Of a stretch of 64,000 nucleotides of DNA, positions 36,503-48,519 are shown piece by piece (positions within the stretch are counted from its first letter, which is position 1; every line of letters begins with the position of its first letter). The stretch comes from Oasisia sp. SBJ-2009 (taxonomy: Eukaryota > Annelida > Polychaeta > Sabellida > Siboglinidae), in contig OZ024863.1 in assembly GCA_964017155.1 (NCBI GenBank), positions 41,234,617 through 41,298,616 on the forward strand, read 5' to 3'. The notes beneath the pieces were generated by a model. It saw only the letters and a list, made by a program, of their open reading frames with translations, ran no database searches and was not told the DNA's origin. The position numbers were made by a program, and so were the translations under genes.

Positions 36503-36795
36503 AGTGCAGTGGCTCAGGGGTAGGGCTTTGGATTCTTTACCAAGGGAACCTGGGTTCGAATCCTGCAGTGTTAAAAAGTTGTTTAAAGCTACATTGCTCC
36601 TGTATGAATGAATACCTGACTATAGACTGTGGTGGATATTTGTATGACTGGCTTTTGCGCATTAATTGCAGAGTGGCTGGTTGATGACCAGAGAATTTGC
36701 GATGGTGTCTGATTGAACAGGTCTGGCTAGGAAGTAAAGTGCTTTGAGCAGTTATGAGGACTAGATACGGCGCTCTATAAGAACCCACCATTACG
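36503..36795 (+). mobile_element. tRNA-derived SINE (second family)
   Basis: The head has CAGTGGCTCAGGGGTAGGGC (A-box-like) and GGTTCGAATCC (perfect B box). The 3' end AAAGTGCTTTGAGCAGTTAT, then GGCGCTCTATAAGAA, resembles LINE tails in this window, as expected for a SINE that borrows LINE machinery. A rearranged antisense piece occurs at 45515-45640. Confidence 0.8.
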
Positions 36796-38087
36796 TTTTA
36801 CTTTTTTTAATTAATAACCTATTTCTAAGAGATCGAAACTGGGGGTGTTTTAGAGTAGGTGCTTAGACCAGAGATGAGAAAAGGAGTGGTAGAGAAACCC
36901 CATGTCAATAATTAGTAGTATCCTAGTCAGTGTCTTTATCTTTAAGTATGCTTGGGTGGGGGGTTATGAAGACCCCCAAACCACATGTTAATAATTACCA
37001 GTAGCCTAGTTGATGTCTTTGTCTTTGTGTATGAATGGTGGGAATTATGATGCCCCATTTGTTAATTTGAATGTTGTAGTCAGGCTAGCTGAGATATAGT
37101 AGATTGTGAGAGGAAAGTGAGGGGAGTTGGTTGGCAGGAGCTGAATCTGCAGGGTGTCTGTCTGTGTGTGGTCACACTCCTGTCATAACTGGCTGGACAT
37201 CTATGTAGATGTGATTAGCACAGTGGGTGTAATTTGAGGGTGTAATAAAGTGGATTGTAGTTATTTAATCTTGTTTGGACTTCTTTGTTAATTAGTACCT
37301 CCCCCTTTATCTAGCTGGAGCCCCTACTACAGAAGGAGAGGGAGAGGGAGGGGAGAGGGGTGCATTGAGAGCAAGAAGGGAAGACTCACTTGGAAGTTTC
37401 TGAAGATACAATTATTGCTCTCTTGCAGCAGTAATTGAAGTAATTGAATAGAAGAAGCAGTGATTGCCTCATGCCTCCAGGCAGATGATCACTGGGTAAT
37501 GTCGCCTGCTTTTGGCTACAACAGAAGGTCAGACGAGAGGCTTGGTGAAAACCTGCATTTATCTGTTCATTCTTCGTCTTCTTCCATATACTGGACTGGG
37601 CCCTTTCCGGGCATTAAAAGTCCAATTGAAGCTTGTGCGGGTGTATGCTCTCTTGAAACAGTTAATATAAAAATAAAATTTAAATAAAAATGTTAATAAA
37701 GTTATTCTATGGACCTCTGGTGATTTAAAAATGTATTATTATGATGTACATAGTATTATGAAGAAATTAAAGCAGATGTTAAGGCCCGAAGGCCAGTTCT
37801 GAAAGCCTCTGGGCATGTGGTGGTTGGTAGGCTTGTGGAGAGCCTATTCCACTGTCTAAGGGTTGCATGAAAAAATGAATGGTAAAGGGCTGGGTTGTCT
37901 GCCCTTGCTTATTGTTTTTAAAAAAAAAAAACAAGTGCAGCAAAACCTACTTTTATATCAGAACCAACATATGTAATAGGTGTAATAAAAAAAACGTGTT
38001 GATATTTGTTGTATAGTGTTAGAGGAAGTGTGAGATTATATCAACCAGTATCAATTAGACATTGCCTGTGTAGCCGTGACGATGGTC
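36796..38087. other. Intron, nothing firm
   Basis: A short purine-rich run lies at about 37330-37380. An A+T tail near 37680 may be the end of a retroelement, but no coding part is visible. Confidence 0.35.
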
Positions 38088-38380
38088 CATAGCTTAATGG
38101 AGAGACCCGTCCACCTGTCATTTGGACGGGTAAAACCTGTTTTAGATGGGTAGAAATATGGGTGGAGAGGTAAAGAAATTAAAAAAAGTCTTCAAAAATC
38201 ATAGATATTGTCAGTCATGCCTTAGAAATAAGTGTAAATGGTGTCATTTGTGTATTTGCAGTCCATTTCAGGTCAAAAACACATTTAAAGTTTGTAAACT
38301 GGCTTAACTTAACTATGACATCCATAGTGTCCACCAAAAAATGTGTGACTGACATAAATTTGATTTTGCATAAAGCCCTG
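38088..38380 (+). mobile_element. hAT-like MITE with near-perfect 8-bp target duplication
   Basis: The 293-bp copy begins CATAGCTTAATGGAGAGACC and ends GCATAAAGCCCTG. The flanks are CGATGGTC and TGATGGTC, an 8-bp duplication with one C/T difference, as expected from CpG decay. It has no coding capacity. Confidence 0.9.
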
Positions 38381-38449
38381 TGATGGTCCACTAAGGATGG
38401 TCATTACTTTGAATGGGTTACCTTGCTCCCTTTGTCGACTGACAGTGGT

Positions 38450-38720
38450 GCGTAATTCGTCAAGGCCAGGAATGGGGCTGTAAAATGAGTGTGGTTTACG
38501 GCCCGCAAAAATCACAATTTGCACTAGAGTGCGCATTCTGTTTGGCCGCGGCAAACAAATGGCAAAATAAAACCGTCCGCATATATTTGTCCACTTGTTC
38601 ATATAGCTTGACGCTGGCCGATTCAGCCGGGCTATTGTGTGGGTTTAATGTAGACTATAATGTTGTCAAAGGTCATCAGCTGTGGCAGGTATATGCAGGG
38701 CAGTGGGAGGCGTGGGGTTA
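38450..38720. other. Candidate conserved non-coding segment
   Basis: A repeat-free, more complex segment between two MITEs. Both strands carry uninformative open frames. Regulatory role only inferred. Confidence 0.25.
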
Positions 38721-38878
38721 ATTGAGGGTAGGGAGGAGATACTGACAGTTGACTGTGGAACCTCTCTTGCACATCTCAACTCCTGCTCCTATTACTTTGA
38801 GGAGCTTCGCATCGCCATAAATCCGTGATTTCTCGAGGTGGTCACCTGTGAAGCCTGCAATTAAACAATGGAGGTAAG

Positions 38879-39193
38879 CATAGCTTTATGTAGAGACCTG
38901 TCCACCCGTCATTTGGATGGGTAAAAATGAATATGGATGGGTAGAAATATGGGTGGACGGGTGGTGGACGGGTAAAAAAATGAAGGAGCAAAAAAGGTCT
39001 TCCCAAACCATAGATATTGTAAGTTATGTCTCAAAAGTGATTGTAAATGGTGTCACGTGTGTTTGTAGTCCATTTTAGGTCATCAGACACATTTAAAATT
39101 ACATAAAATTTGTAAAATGGCTTAACAGTTAACATCCATGTGTCCACCAAAACATGTGTGACTGGCAATAATTCCGCCCTACATAAAGCCCTG
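38879..39193 (+). mobile_element. hAT-like MITE with perfect 8-bp target duplication
   Basis: The 315-bp copy runs from CATAGCTTTATGTAGAGACC to ACATAAAGCCCTG, flanked on both sides by GAGGTAAG. It has an extra copy of the GGTGGACGGGT motif compared with 38088-38380. The intact duplication suggests a fairly recent insertion. Confidence 0.93.
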
Positions 39194-39639
39194 GAGGTAA
39201 GCTACATGGTTATGAAAGGTCTTGAATTCTTTAATTCAGGCACCTATGGAACAGAAATATGCAGTTGTACTGTACAGAGTCAGACTCGAACAGGAAACTG
39301 ACAGTCGGCTTAATTTAATAACGAGTTCAGATGTATTGACTTCGACAACGACAGTTTGCGTTATCATGATTGATTAAATCTCGACTGTTGCATTCAGTGA
39401 TGACGTTGGTTCTGAAATGTATCCGGGATATTTGAGAATGTGGCTATTGAACAAGATGTTTGCAATATTATATGACGTATCGTGTGACATATCATGGAGT
39501 AATTCCGCCAGGCTTGGTGACATCTGAAATGACAGCTGAAATGGATTAAGTCTATTGATTAGTACATTTAATTGTATATACTGTTTACTCCAAATCGTAC
39601 TGTGTTTTGGAATAATTTCCCAGCGTGTTGTATTCCCCT
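39194..39639. other. Intron, nothing recognised
   Basis: No exon or repeat. A 117-codon minus-strand frame over 39374-39727 mixes this sequence with a LINE tail and has no domain signal. Confidence 0.4.
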
Positions 39640-40125
39640 TTAATAATATAATATATATAATAACTTTATTGTCCAATACATAGAGTGGAAATACATTTTG
39701 CACTTTGGAGGTTGCATAAAAACACAATATTTAAGTCACGTAGTAACGCATGTATACAGTAAAATCAAGCATGTAAATATGTAAACGTTAGCTAAAAAAT
39801 ATAAATATAATATATATTGGAATAAATAAATATACTAAAACAATATGACAATATTATAATAAGATTAATTAATTAATAAAGATGATAAACAACATTGCAT
39901 TGGTAGCAGTAGAGAATGTGATAGTTCAAGGATTATTTTGTGTGTGGCTGATTCAGATACTTGATGGAGGATGGAATGAAGGATTTAAGGGCTCGCTGGG
40001 TTTTTACTGTTGGCATTCTGTACCTCCTTCCAGAGGGGAGAAGGTCGTAATGGTCGTGTAAGAAGTGGGTGGGGTCAGATAAGATTTTGGTTGCCATGTA
40101 TCTCCAGTGGAATAAGTTCACGTTG
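39640..40125 (-). mobile_element. LINE remnant: ORF2 C-terminus and 3' UTR
   Basis: The minus frame ending at 39933 reads HDHYDLLPSGRRYRMP, then KSFIPSSIKYLNQ. The LLPSGRRYR.P...S.F.PS.I..LN pattern is the typical end of ORF2 in several LINE clades. It is followed by a 3' UTR whose end includes GTATTGGACAATAAAGTTAT and a TA-rich tail. The sequence upstream of 40125 no longer looks coding, so this is a 5'-truncated copy. It belongs to a different family from the RLDIR and LKTHLF remnants. Confidence 0.85.
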
Positions 40126-41599
40126 AAAAGCAGGAAGAACAGCTAATTGCATACTTGTGTCCGTCTGTCTTCGAGATAGTTTCCTTACGATGTCCAGAAT
40201 GCAGGTCAGATTCTCAGGCTATCTGACCTTGACCTTGATCTTGTCTTAGTAGCAACAAGTATCAGGCTTCATCAAGTAGGAAATAAACATTTGGTTTTAG
40301 GTCACAGAACAAACTTCACAGCCCTAACAACAATTGTGTGACTGTAAATGTATTTCATATGTTGCAGTGTTTATAACCGGAAATAGGAAAATTGTAAGAA
40401 CAATTTTTTATGTAGCATTTTGGTTACATTTTTCCCACGCTAAATAATTGTATTTAATTTAAAAAAATTAAAATTGTGATCATTTTTGAAAAGCCATGAC
40501 ATTGTAATTTTTTATTGCAGTGAATGACAGATGCACAGTGTGGTTTGCGTTGCAACTGACAGTTGTAATCTAACTCAGCCATGCGTTTAATGATATGTGT
40601 AACTGTGAATGGTATTATCTGGTTCCCGAAGTTGCACAGCACGTCACGTCACTGGCTCTTGCGATGTATGAGACAGACACAGTATGCGGAAGTGGGCCCT
40701 TTTTCACTTGCTTACGTCAGTCAGCTGGGTATTGATTTTGGAATGTTTTAGTCATTTTCTTCATGTTTCTGAAACAGGCGTTGGTTGTATTGAAAACGTC
40801 GAACGAGACGTGAAGGTGCGATATGAAGCTGGAATTACAATTGGATCTGGTTTCTCGGTTGGATTCATTTAATTATAAATATATTTTCAAGATAAACGTA
40901 CTGTTGTTAATCACACTTTGTAAATAATCAGGCAGTGACGCTTTTGGGAATTAATGTTTTTAGTGCACAGTGACATAGCTGCCTTTATTTTTTGAAATGC
41001 TGACTGGGTTGTTCATTTTTTTTATACAAGGCTACTTTTCCTTGTGGGGTGGGGGGTGGGGGGGGGGTCCTTGTCACATCACATCAGCATTTCTTGTCAG
41101 TTCTTTTCATCTACCTCACTCGTCAGCAATGACCATCCATTCATGGCTGTTGACGCCAGCTGTGGACTTGTTTCAGGCTGTTTTTGACACTTATACTATT
41201 TATAGCTTCTCTCCCGATGACTGCAAGAATGAGACGGTCAGAAATACTAGGAATTTGGTTTACTTGTGTATCTTGACATTCATTACGTTAGTGTTAACTG
41301 CAAGATGTTTATTACTACGTTGTTTTGAACACATTATCTTTGTCACGAAAATGTAGACAATTTTGTTTATTGCTTATCTTGACAGTGTTAACTACAGAGT
41401 GTACGTCATATGATGTCTTTAACAATATCAAGGTCACAAATACTAGGAATCTAGTTTGTGTATGTTGGCACTCGTAGTGTATAGTGTATACCACAATGTA
41501 TATACGTCGGTTTCCAATACCAGGTATTTGATTCACGTATAAAAAGGTAATATGTGTGTATTGTGACCACAGCTACGCAGATTACGACCCACATCACAA
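40126..41599. other. Intron, nothing recognised except a G-run
   Basis: 41045-41068 is GGGG T GGGGGG T followed by a run of G, with potential to form a G-quadruplex. No exon supported. Confidence 0.4.
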
Positions 41600-42092
41600 T
41601 GCTGTGTTAGATCACACACAAGAACATTGTCAGGGCGTTGACAGGCGACAGCTTTTCAGTGACGGCTCCGCGCCTGTGGAACGATCTACCGGACAGTCTG
41701 CGCCTAATAGACTCACCTGAACTTTTTAAGTCCAACTTGAAAACACATCTTTTTAAGGCCGCATTTGTAAACTACTTGTAGGGTATTTTATAATGAATTT
41801 ATTTTAACTGTAATTATAGTTTTGCAACTTTATTAAGTTATTAATATATTTTATTATTTATTTATTATTTTATTTTATCTATTTATTGCTTATAAGTTTA
41901 GCCTATCAACTAGGACTTTTAGAAGCTTTATTTAATTATCTATTTATTATCATTTAACATTTCGTGTTTACATGCTAGTTGAACTGATTATGAACATTTT
42001 AAATATGTATGTGTTACAATGTGTTTTATGCGCTGAACGGAAATTTTTCCGGATATACGGCGCTTTACAAATAAAAATTATTATTATTAAAG
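41600..42092 (+). mobile_element. LINE remnant (family B): RT C-terminus and full 3' UTR
   Basis: The frame from about 41647 reads FSVTAPRLWNDLPDSLR, then SPELFKSNLKTHLFKAAF and a stop at 41779-41781. This is the classic C-terminal end of non-LTR ORF2. The 3' UTR ends CGGCGCTTTACAAATAAAAA and (TTA)n at about 42092. An antisense copy of the same tail lies at 32742-33065. Confidence 0.9.
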
Positions 42093-42640
42093 TGATACCC
42101 CCTTTGTGCTTGTTAAAAACAACACGGGTAAATTTATGCTTTATACTCTTGTGCAAAAACTGGCTATTCCTTTAACTTATGGCTGTGAAAAATTACCCAA
42201 TAAATCATCAGTCATTCACCGTAAGCGTGTGGGATCGCGGGTATTATTTACAAATGTATTTATGTTGGCGTGCAGATATGCAAAAACTACGGCATTGTTT
42301 GCTGACATGTTAGAGTGATTCGCTCTGTTTGATGTAGTTTATTGTTTCTACGCAAATATGTGATTCATACGTTCAGATTTTTCGTGCAAGAGAAACACTC
42401 CAGCCGAGTTATTAAAGTTTAATGCTACACATTTACTGGCTTACACAACATCAAACGTGTAATCATATTCTATGCTGTTATTTGTCACACCCCAGGAAAT
42501 CAATATTCTGTAAAACACAATAACACATTCTAATTAAGTGTGTTAGTGTTTCTCTGTACAACGCCTTTTAGAGTTATGAATGCGCATTTGGCAACGTGTT
42601 AATTTAATAAACAGCTAATAATAATTAATACTGCTAATAA
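42093..42640. other. Intron, nothing recognised
   Basis: A+T-rich spacer between two LINE remnants. Confidence 0.4.
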
Positions 42641-42644
42641 GATG

Positions 42645-43042
42645 ACGTGTTTTGCGCTATATCGAGGTGGACGAATAATCGTGTTTGCACAAGGAGCTAC
42701 GAGATTGTTACACTCAACCACAAACAATGACTTCTACGTGCCGCCATCTCGCAGCCGATACGGTGATAGAATATTCTCAGTAGCTGGTCCACGACTGTGG
42801 AACTCTCTCCCTGCCGAGATGAAGAAGACCTGTTGCCTCGTGACTTTTAAAAGACTATTGAAAACCTACCTATTTCGGGCTGTGTATAAAGTGTAGACAC
42901 TTGTCAGTTTATTTAATTTGTATTTAAATTTTACATAATGTCATACTCATTATCTTATTAGCAATATACCATTTATTTTAATAATTATCTTTAGCTAACT
43001 TATTTATTATATTATTTACTACAATTACTTTTTATACATAAT
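42645..43042 (+). mobile_element. LINE remnant: RT C-terminus
   Basis: The frame at 42645-42896 ends IFSVAGPRLWNSLPAEMK, then TFKRLLKTYLFRAVYKV and a stop. It is a diverged relative of the copy at 41600. The following A+T-rich 3' UTR is cut off at about 43042, where an antisense MITE fragment begins. Confidence 0.88.
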
Positions 43043-43235
43043 GCCAGTTTACAAACTTTCAAATCTGCCTGATGACCTGAAATGGGCTACAAACACACAT
43101 ATGACACCATTTACAGTCACTTCAAGGCATAACTAGCAATATCTATGGTTTTTTTACTCCTTCATATTTTTCCCCGTCCATATTTGTTTTTACCTGTCCA
43201 AATGATGGGTGGACGGGTCTCTACATGAAGCTATG
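43043..43235 (-). mobile_element. hAT-like MITE fragment, antisense
   Basis: The right end GGACGGGTCTCTACATGAAG, CTATG is the reverse complement of the family start. The distal TIR is missing, so the copy is truncated at its junction with the LINE tail. Confidence 0.8.
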
Positions 43236-43735
43236 ACGCCTACGTAAGCCTCTATCACACAACATGTGGCAGTTAATCGTGAATACAAGCTGTGTGTGGC
43301 CCAGTAAGCCGCGACTGTGAGTCCAAGAACACCTGGAGCGCCATTAACTAAGTGAAGATTCACAACATCGATCGAACAAGGAATTACAGGAATCCAGCTG
43401 AGATTCAATCACGCCCAATCAACAGAAATGCCCAATGACCAGTCCAGTCTGGCCGTAGTCCAGCTCAGTCCAGTCCAGTCGCCATGTTTCCAGTTTGATT
43501 TCCCATTGTTACATGACGTCATTAGTAATGCATTTATAAATCCATTAAATCAGTACTGCTCCAAAATCCATTTTATGTACTGAAATATGATGTTAAAATT
43601 ATGGCAGATTCCCACTCATGATTAACGTTTGTTATCTCAAATATATCTTACTTGATAGATTTGAGTTCTTTTTAATTTATTACCATTTTAATAGTGTATA
43701 TTTCCATGCCAGTAATTCATGATGTAACCCTAAAT
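43236..43735. other. Intron, nothing recognised
   Basis: One perfect CRE at 43514-43521. CAGTCCAGT is repeated several times near 43440-43480. Confidence 0.4.
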
Positions 43736-44029
43736 CATAGCTTTATGCAGAGACCGGTCCACCCGTCATTTGGATGGATAAACATATATATGCACCGGTA
43801 GAAATATGGGTGGATGGGTAAAAAATGAAGGAGTAAAAAAGGTCTTCCAGAACCATAGATATTGTTAGTTATGCCTTGAAAGTGAGCGTAAATGGTGTCA
43901 TATGTGTTTGTAGTCCTTTTCAGGTAAAAAAAATACATTTAAAGTTTGTGAACTGGCTTAACAGTTAACATCCACATGTCCACCAAAACATGTGTGACTG
44001 GCAATAATTTGATCCTACATAAAGCCCTG
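43736..44029 (+). mobile_element. hAT-like MITE, perfect 8-bp target duplication
   Basis: The 294-bp copy starts CATAGCTTTATGCAGAGACC and ends ACATAAAGCCCTG, flanked by CCCTAAAT at 43728-43735 and 44030-44037. The two ends form an imperfect inverted repeat (CA..GCTTTATG.AG). An 8-bp duplication and CA...TG termini fit the hAT superfamily. Confidence 0.94.
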
Positions 44030-45307
44030 CCCTAAATCAAAGTGAATATAAAAACCAACAAATGCACTGGAATTAGATGTGTTGAGGAAACATATTCACA
44101 GCTTCAATGTCGTAGAATTCTAGACACATAATTATATTTCAAATTTCAAAAATGGTTTGGGATAAAATTATAGTGATTTTACCTCTACAGTACTTCTTTG
44201 CTGAACTTTCACCTGTATGTAGCATGATATACACTACACAATGACATCAGCACCTATCTCATCAATGTATTAACTAATTAATGAACACATGTTTCAGTGA
44301 CTTATCCGTGTACAATATCCGTGTTATCTGTGAAATCCTATTTAGCTGATGACTGTGGACTTGTGAGGAATGATCAGCTAATTACTTAATGACAATTGAT
44401 CTGGTGTACAGAGTCTTCAAAGAGCTTTATATGTTGTTTGGGTCCCCACCCCCCGCATTAGTTCACGGATCTGACAGTTCTGTTTTGCTATTTTATATCT
44501 TCCACAAAGCAAGTGTCCCAGATAGGCATGAACAGTTTATTTTCGTTCTGAATTAATTAGATTTATGTTGATGACTTTCACACTCTTCCGCAAATATGCA
44601 CGCACATGCATGCATGCACGCACGCATACAAACAGTATTTCAATATAATGTAAATTCAGTAATACGCCATGAAGATTAATGTTTATCAACATTTCAAGAA
44701 CAATTCACGACGGCTTCAAACAACATCTGACTTAAGAATGATGATGATAACAACACGATAAATGAAATGTGAGCTAATCGTCTGGATGTGGCTTAAATGT
44801 GACACAAACGCATTATTCGACTTAACACAGATTATCAGAGATTATCAGCAAACACACCGAAGTCTTTTGTTAATTTGTGCCTAATGCCATAATGATTGAA
44901 ATGCTTAGTGCATGTACCCGCTATATACATAGTATTTACATACACCTATCCTTGACATTTCCTACTTCAAATCCGGTTGTTGTTACATTGTAACTTTGAC
45001 CACCACACTCAGGTAAGTTTGGCAATACACACTACTGCTGTGGCCTCATAAGTGCAGCTATCCACACCTGAAGTCTGGATGCAGTGTTATGAATAAAACA
45101 ATATGCGGACTACACAAATGCCATTGACATATTGATGTGACCCGGGGCTAGATTATGTAATCTGTAGGAAGTGGCTGGACCGATTCCTGAACTAACCATA
45201 GCATATTCAGTTGAGATATGCGAAACAGTGTAGTTGTTAGCACATCCGCTGGCATACCAGAACTATAGCCATAACATTTTTCAGTTTTAAATAATATTTT
45301 CCAATTG
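44030..45307. other. Intron, nothing recognised
   Basis: A short CA/GCATGC-rich stretch lies at 44590-44630. No exon supported. Confidence 0.4.
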
Positions 45308-45390
45308 AACATTTTTTTATTATAACGTTTACATATTTTTTTATATATTATATATAAAAAATGTGTAAACGTTATAATAAAAAAATTGTT
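45308..45390. repeat. 83-bp near-palindrome
   Basis: Arms of about 40 bp contain TTTTTTTATTATAACGTTTA and its reverse complement, with single-base differences and almost no spacer. It could extrude as a cruciform or be a foldback element. It has no coding potential. Confidence 0.85.
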
Positions 45391-45514
45391 AGTATAAAGA
45401 AAGGACTCTTCAGTTATTTCCCCCTAATTCAGCATCTTGCAGTTTCAATTCCAAATATATTTTGAAGACTTCTCTGGGAAGAATTCAATCATAGCACAGT
45501 TACTACACAAAAAA

Positions 45515-45640
45515 TCTACTAGCACAATTCCACCACTATCTGTAGCCAGGTGTTCATTTATACATCCGACTGAACTAGGGCAATGTGGAGTGGACCAGAT
45601 AGCCGCATCAGGCAGGTGAAACAACCAGACACGGAACTTC
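45515..45640 (-). mobile_element. Antisense fragment of the second SINE family
   Basis: CCACTATCTGTAGCCAGGTG and TTCATTTATACAT are the diverged reverse complement of the body of the SINE at 36600-36640. The ends are not definable. Confidence 0.5.
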
Positions 45641-47623
45641 ATTAGATGAATGTATTCCTATGCCAATGCCTGACGCATTTGCATATTCCAATTAGACGCG
45701 TGGACGTGGCATCGGTGATTCCTCACCTTTTTAGCATGCGGCCGCATCGACTGATGCGCCATTATGCAGCCCCATGTCTATCACCGAACCACTTCTTGAT
45801 GCCGGGCTGTGATGCGAACACGGCACAGCCACGACGCAACGTGAAGCGAATCACGAATTCGAAACGTTGGGCGTACTCGCGCGATGCCGCGGAGAATGTC
45901 AAATGTCCCCCCAGTTGATGTTGACCTTTTGTGACGATAGTCGACCCCGCAACGATGTTTTGAGGAAACGGTGACATTTTGATTGATTGTGATTGGAGGT
46001 AGTTGGCTAGCGGCTGTGAGATGGGTTTTGTTGTCAGTCCGTGATTTGTTTTCTTGTTTATGTGTCTTGTGGATTGATTTAGAATACAAACGGTCAGTGC
46101 AGGGTTTTGTCAAGTATTTGTCTGCACTTAAATGTGCAGATTTGGTTTGTTTTATTACATTTTTAAGTAGCCCACATTTCTATTTAATGTATTTGGTGTA
46201 TTTTATAGAATGTAGTTGTGTTCACAAATTTGGACATGCACCTTTCAGATCACCAAATATTGGTACTTACTAAAACTAAACCATTTCTTCACCATTAAGT
46301 TTTAGTCAATTGTTTTTTGCTTATTGTCAATATGCTAAGCTATATAACAAGGCTGATGTAATATACAGTAGTATATTTTAAGTGGACCTTGCATATTTTT
46401 AATTATAATAAAGTGTATCTGTAGTTAAGTGTTTTTAAATGAATTTTCTTCTTTTCACAACTATGAAATTAACTTAATTTCACTTTCAGCTACCATAAGT
46501 ACCGGGTAATAATATTCAATATACAAATTGTAACTAATGGTTATAAAAGTGCGGCAATTCAATTTGGATATATTCACACCCACGTACACTTTCACTAATA
46601 CCTCATACAAGTGCATTGTGCAAGTACAAGTGAATAATTATAAATTGTATATATAGTTGATATTTTCCATTTGGTGTATTATGGATTGGTCAATTATTTT
46701 ATCTGTTTTTTTTATACAATTTTACATTTATCTAACTTATAACTTTTCTTCTTTTTTATCTATTCATTTTTAACATATTTTGAGGTTTTATAGGCTACTT
46801 AGATGTGCTAATGTATGTACCAATTGTATATGGGTTTTTACCTGAAATAAATGTATTCGTATATATCTTTAAATGCAGTGTGTATCTGAGTAGTGGCCCT
46901 AGGTTTGATCTTGACCACATCACTGTGGACAATCACATGGTCTTAGACCACAAAGGTGTGACCTTCTCCAGCAATGTGATGCGCTAATGAGAGTGCTAAT
47001 TGGTGCACTATACACAGAACCAAAACATTTGACCAGTGTCCAGGTGGAGGTGTGGTCATAACAAGCAAGACTGGACACACACTGGCTTGTCCCCCCCCCC
47101 CCAGTGGAGCTGCAAACCAATGACACCAATTACCACCAATTAATTACAGTGTTTCAGCAGTTAACACTCGTTTACACAGTAGTGACCTCTGCTGGAGAGG
47201 TAATCACTCACTCTCAACGGGGAGAAATTAAATACTCTAAAAAGCATAGCATATGTAAAAAACACACGTAAATAACTCTTACTAACTACCGTGTTTATAA
47301 ATTTACTGATCTCAGCTGTGCTGTCGAAAAAGAAAGAATTTTCCATTCGGTGTATTATCGACTGGTCAATCTCGGTGAATAATTTTTTTATATTGCCAGT
47401 GTTTTTTTTCAGTTGGAAGTTGTGTCTTAGAGATCGAGAAACAAATATGATAATAGTTATAATACAAGATGTGTAGGGCAATATGTCAGACCACATGTTT
47501 GACAAGTAAATACTGAAATACTAGTGACTTGGTGACTCGGATGTTTTTATATCCTGACAGTTTACGATAGGGTGAATGTGTTAGTATATTATTCAAACAG
47601 ATGAGAGTGGTTTGATATTATAT
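45641..47623. other. Intron with one candidate conserved segment
   Basis: 45646-45960 is CpG-bearing, repeat-free and open on both strands, so it might be regulatory. A CTCF-like motif (minus strand) is at 47182-47195. A poly-C run lies at 47090-47102. No exon supported. Confidence 0.3.
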
Positions 47624-47955
47624 ATTTCATCTTATCTGATTTTTACACATGTATTGAAATTTATATATGCCATCGTTTAGTATGTGTTTTGCATGTAAAT
47701 AGAGTATTAATTAGTTTTATTTATTTATTGGTTTATTTATTTTACTCATCGTCGTTAATTCTATATCATATTTAATTAACAATTTTAATATGAATAATTT
47801 AACGTTTCTACATTTTTTATCTGAAATAAATTTTACAGTATTATTATTAATATTAGTTTTAACACATAATGAATAGCTTTATATTTTATTGTACAGCGCT
47901 TTGAGCATATTTGGATATTGCGCTTTTTATATAATAAATAATATTATTATTAACT
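47624..47955 (+). mobile_element. LINE 3'-end fragment (family D, copy 2)
   Basis: Very similar over its length to 2655-2975, including ATGCCATCGTTTAGTATGTG and CAGCGCTTTGAGCATATTTG. It ends in an AATAATATTATTATTA tail. No coding part. Confidence 0.88.
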
Positions 47956-48000
47956 GCTTGTAATATAATAATAATATTATTATTATATTACAAGCCGTTA
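47951..48000. repeat. 50-bp palindrome
   Basis: 47956-47995 is a perfect 40-nt palindrome with arms GCTTGTAATATAATAATAAT. Four further bases pair on each side after one mismatch. It directly abuts the LINE tail. Confidence 0.9.
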
Positions 48001-48519
48001 GATAACACAGCGATGCCTTTGAATATTACGAGCTCGTCTGCGACCCAGTGTGACAGTCAGTGTGACAATCAGTCGCAGAGTCTACAGTTGATACAGTCGC
48101 TCAAGGTCGAGCAGTCGATAGTGTAGCCCAAGGTTGACGGCAGATAATGGTGATGTACGGCGGGCCGGGCTGGCCGCACTCACAGTGCGGCAAGAGTGCA
48201 ATGTTTATTAGACGTGATTAATCATTGCCACAGGAATCAGGATATAATTGTAGCGTAGATCTCCCGTTACTCCACATGGAGCCCGAGGGGAGTTTGACAG
48301 ATGGGGCCAACCCTCGCACAAACGGTTCAGATTAAATGCGTGATGTAAAACCGACAGTCGCCCGCATCTTGTGTCCAGTTTTTGTGTTTTGTCGTCTTCG
48401 CCTCTGATGAATAATCTGTGTGTGTCTGTCATATATTTTATTTAAAGTCTAAATAAAGGTAAAGTGTTCCGTCATTCGTCATCACTTGGAGGTGCAGTTG
48501 GCCAGGTTGTTATTTCCAC
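48001..48519. other. Candidate conserved non-coding segment
   Basis: 48180-48430 is repeat-free and includes GATTAATCATT and TTTGACAGATGG, typical homeodomain-like motifs. Regulatory role is inferred only. Confidence 0.25.

Noticed and set aside
36503..36570. A possible tRNA gene
   Set aside because: A perfect B box but poorly paired arms, followed by a SINE body and LINE-like tail.
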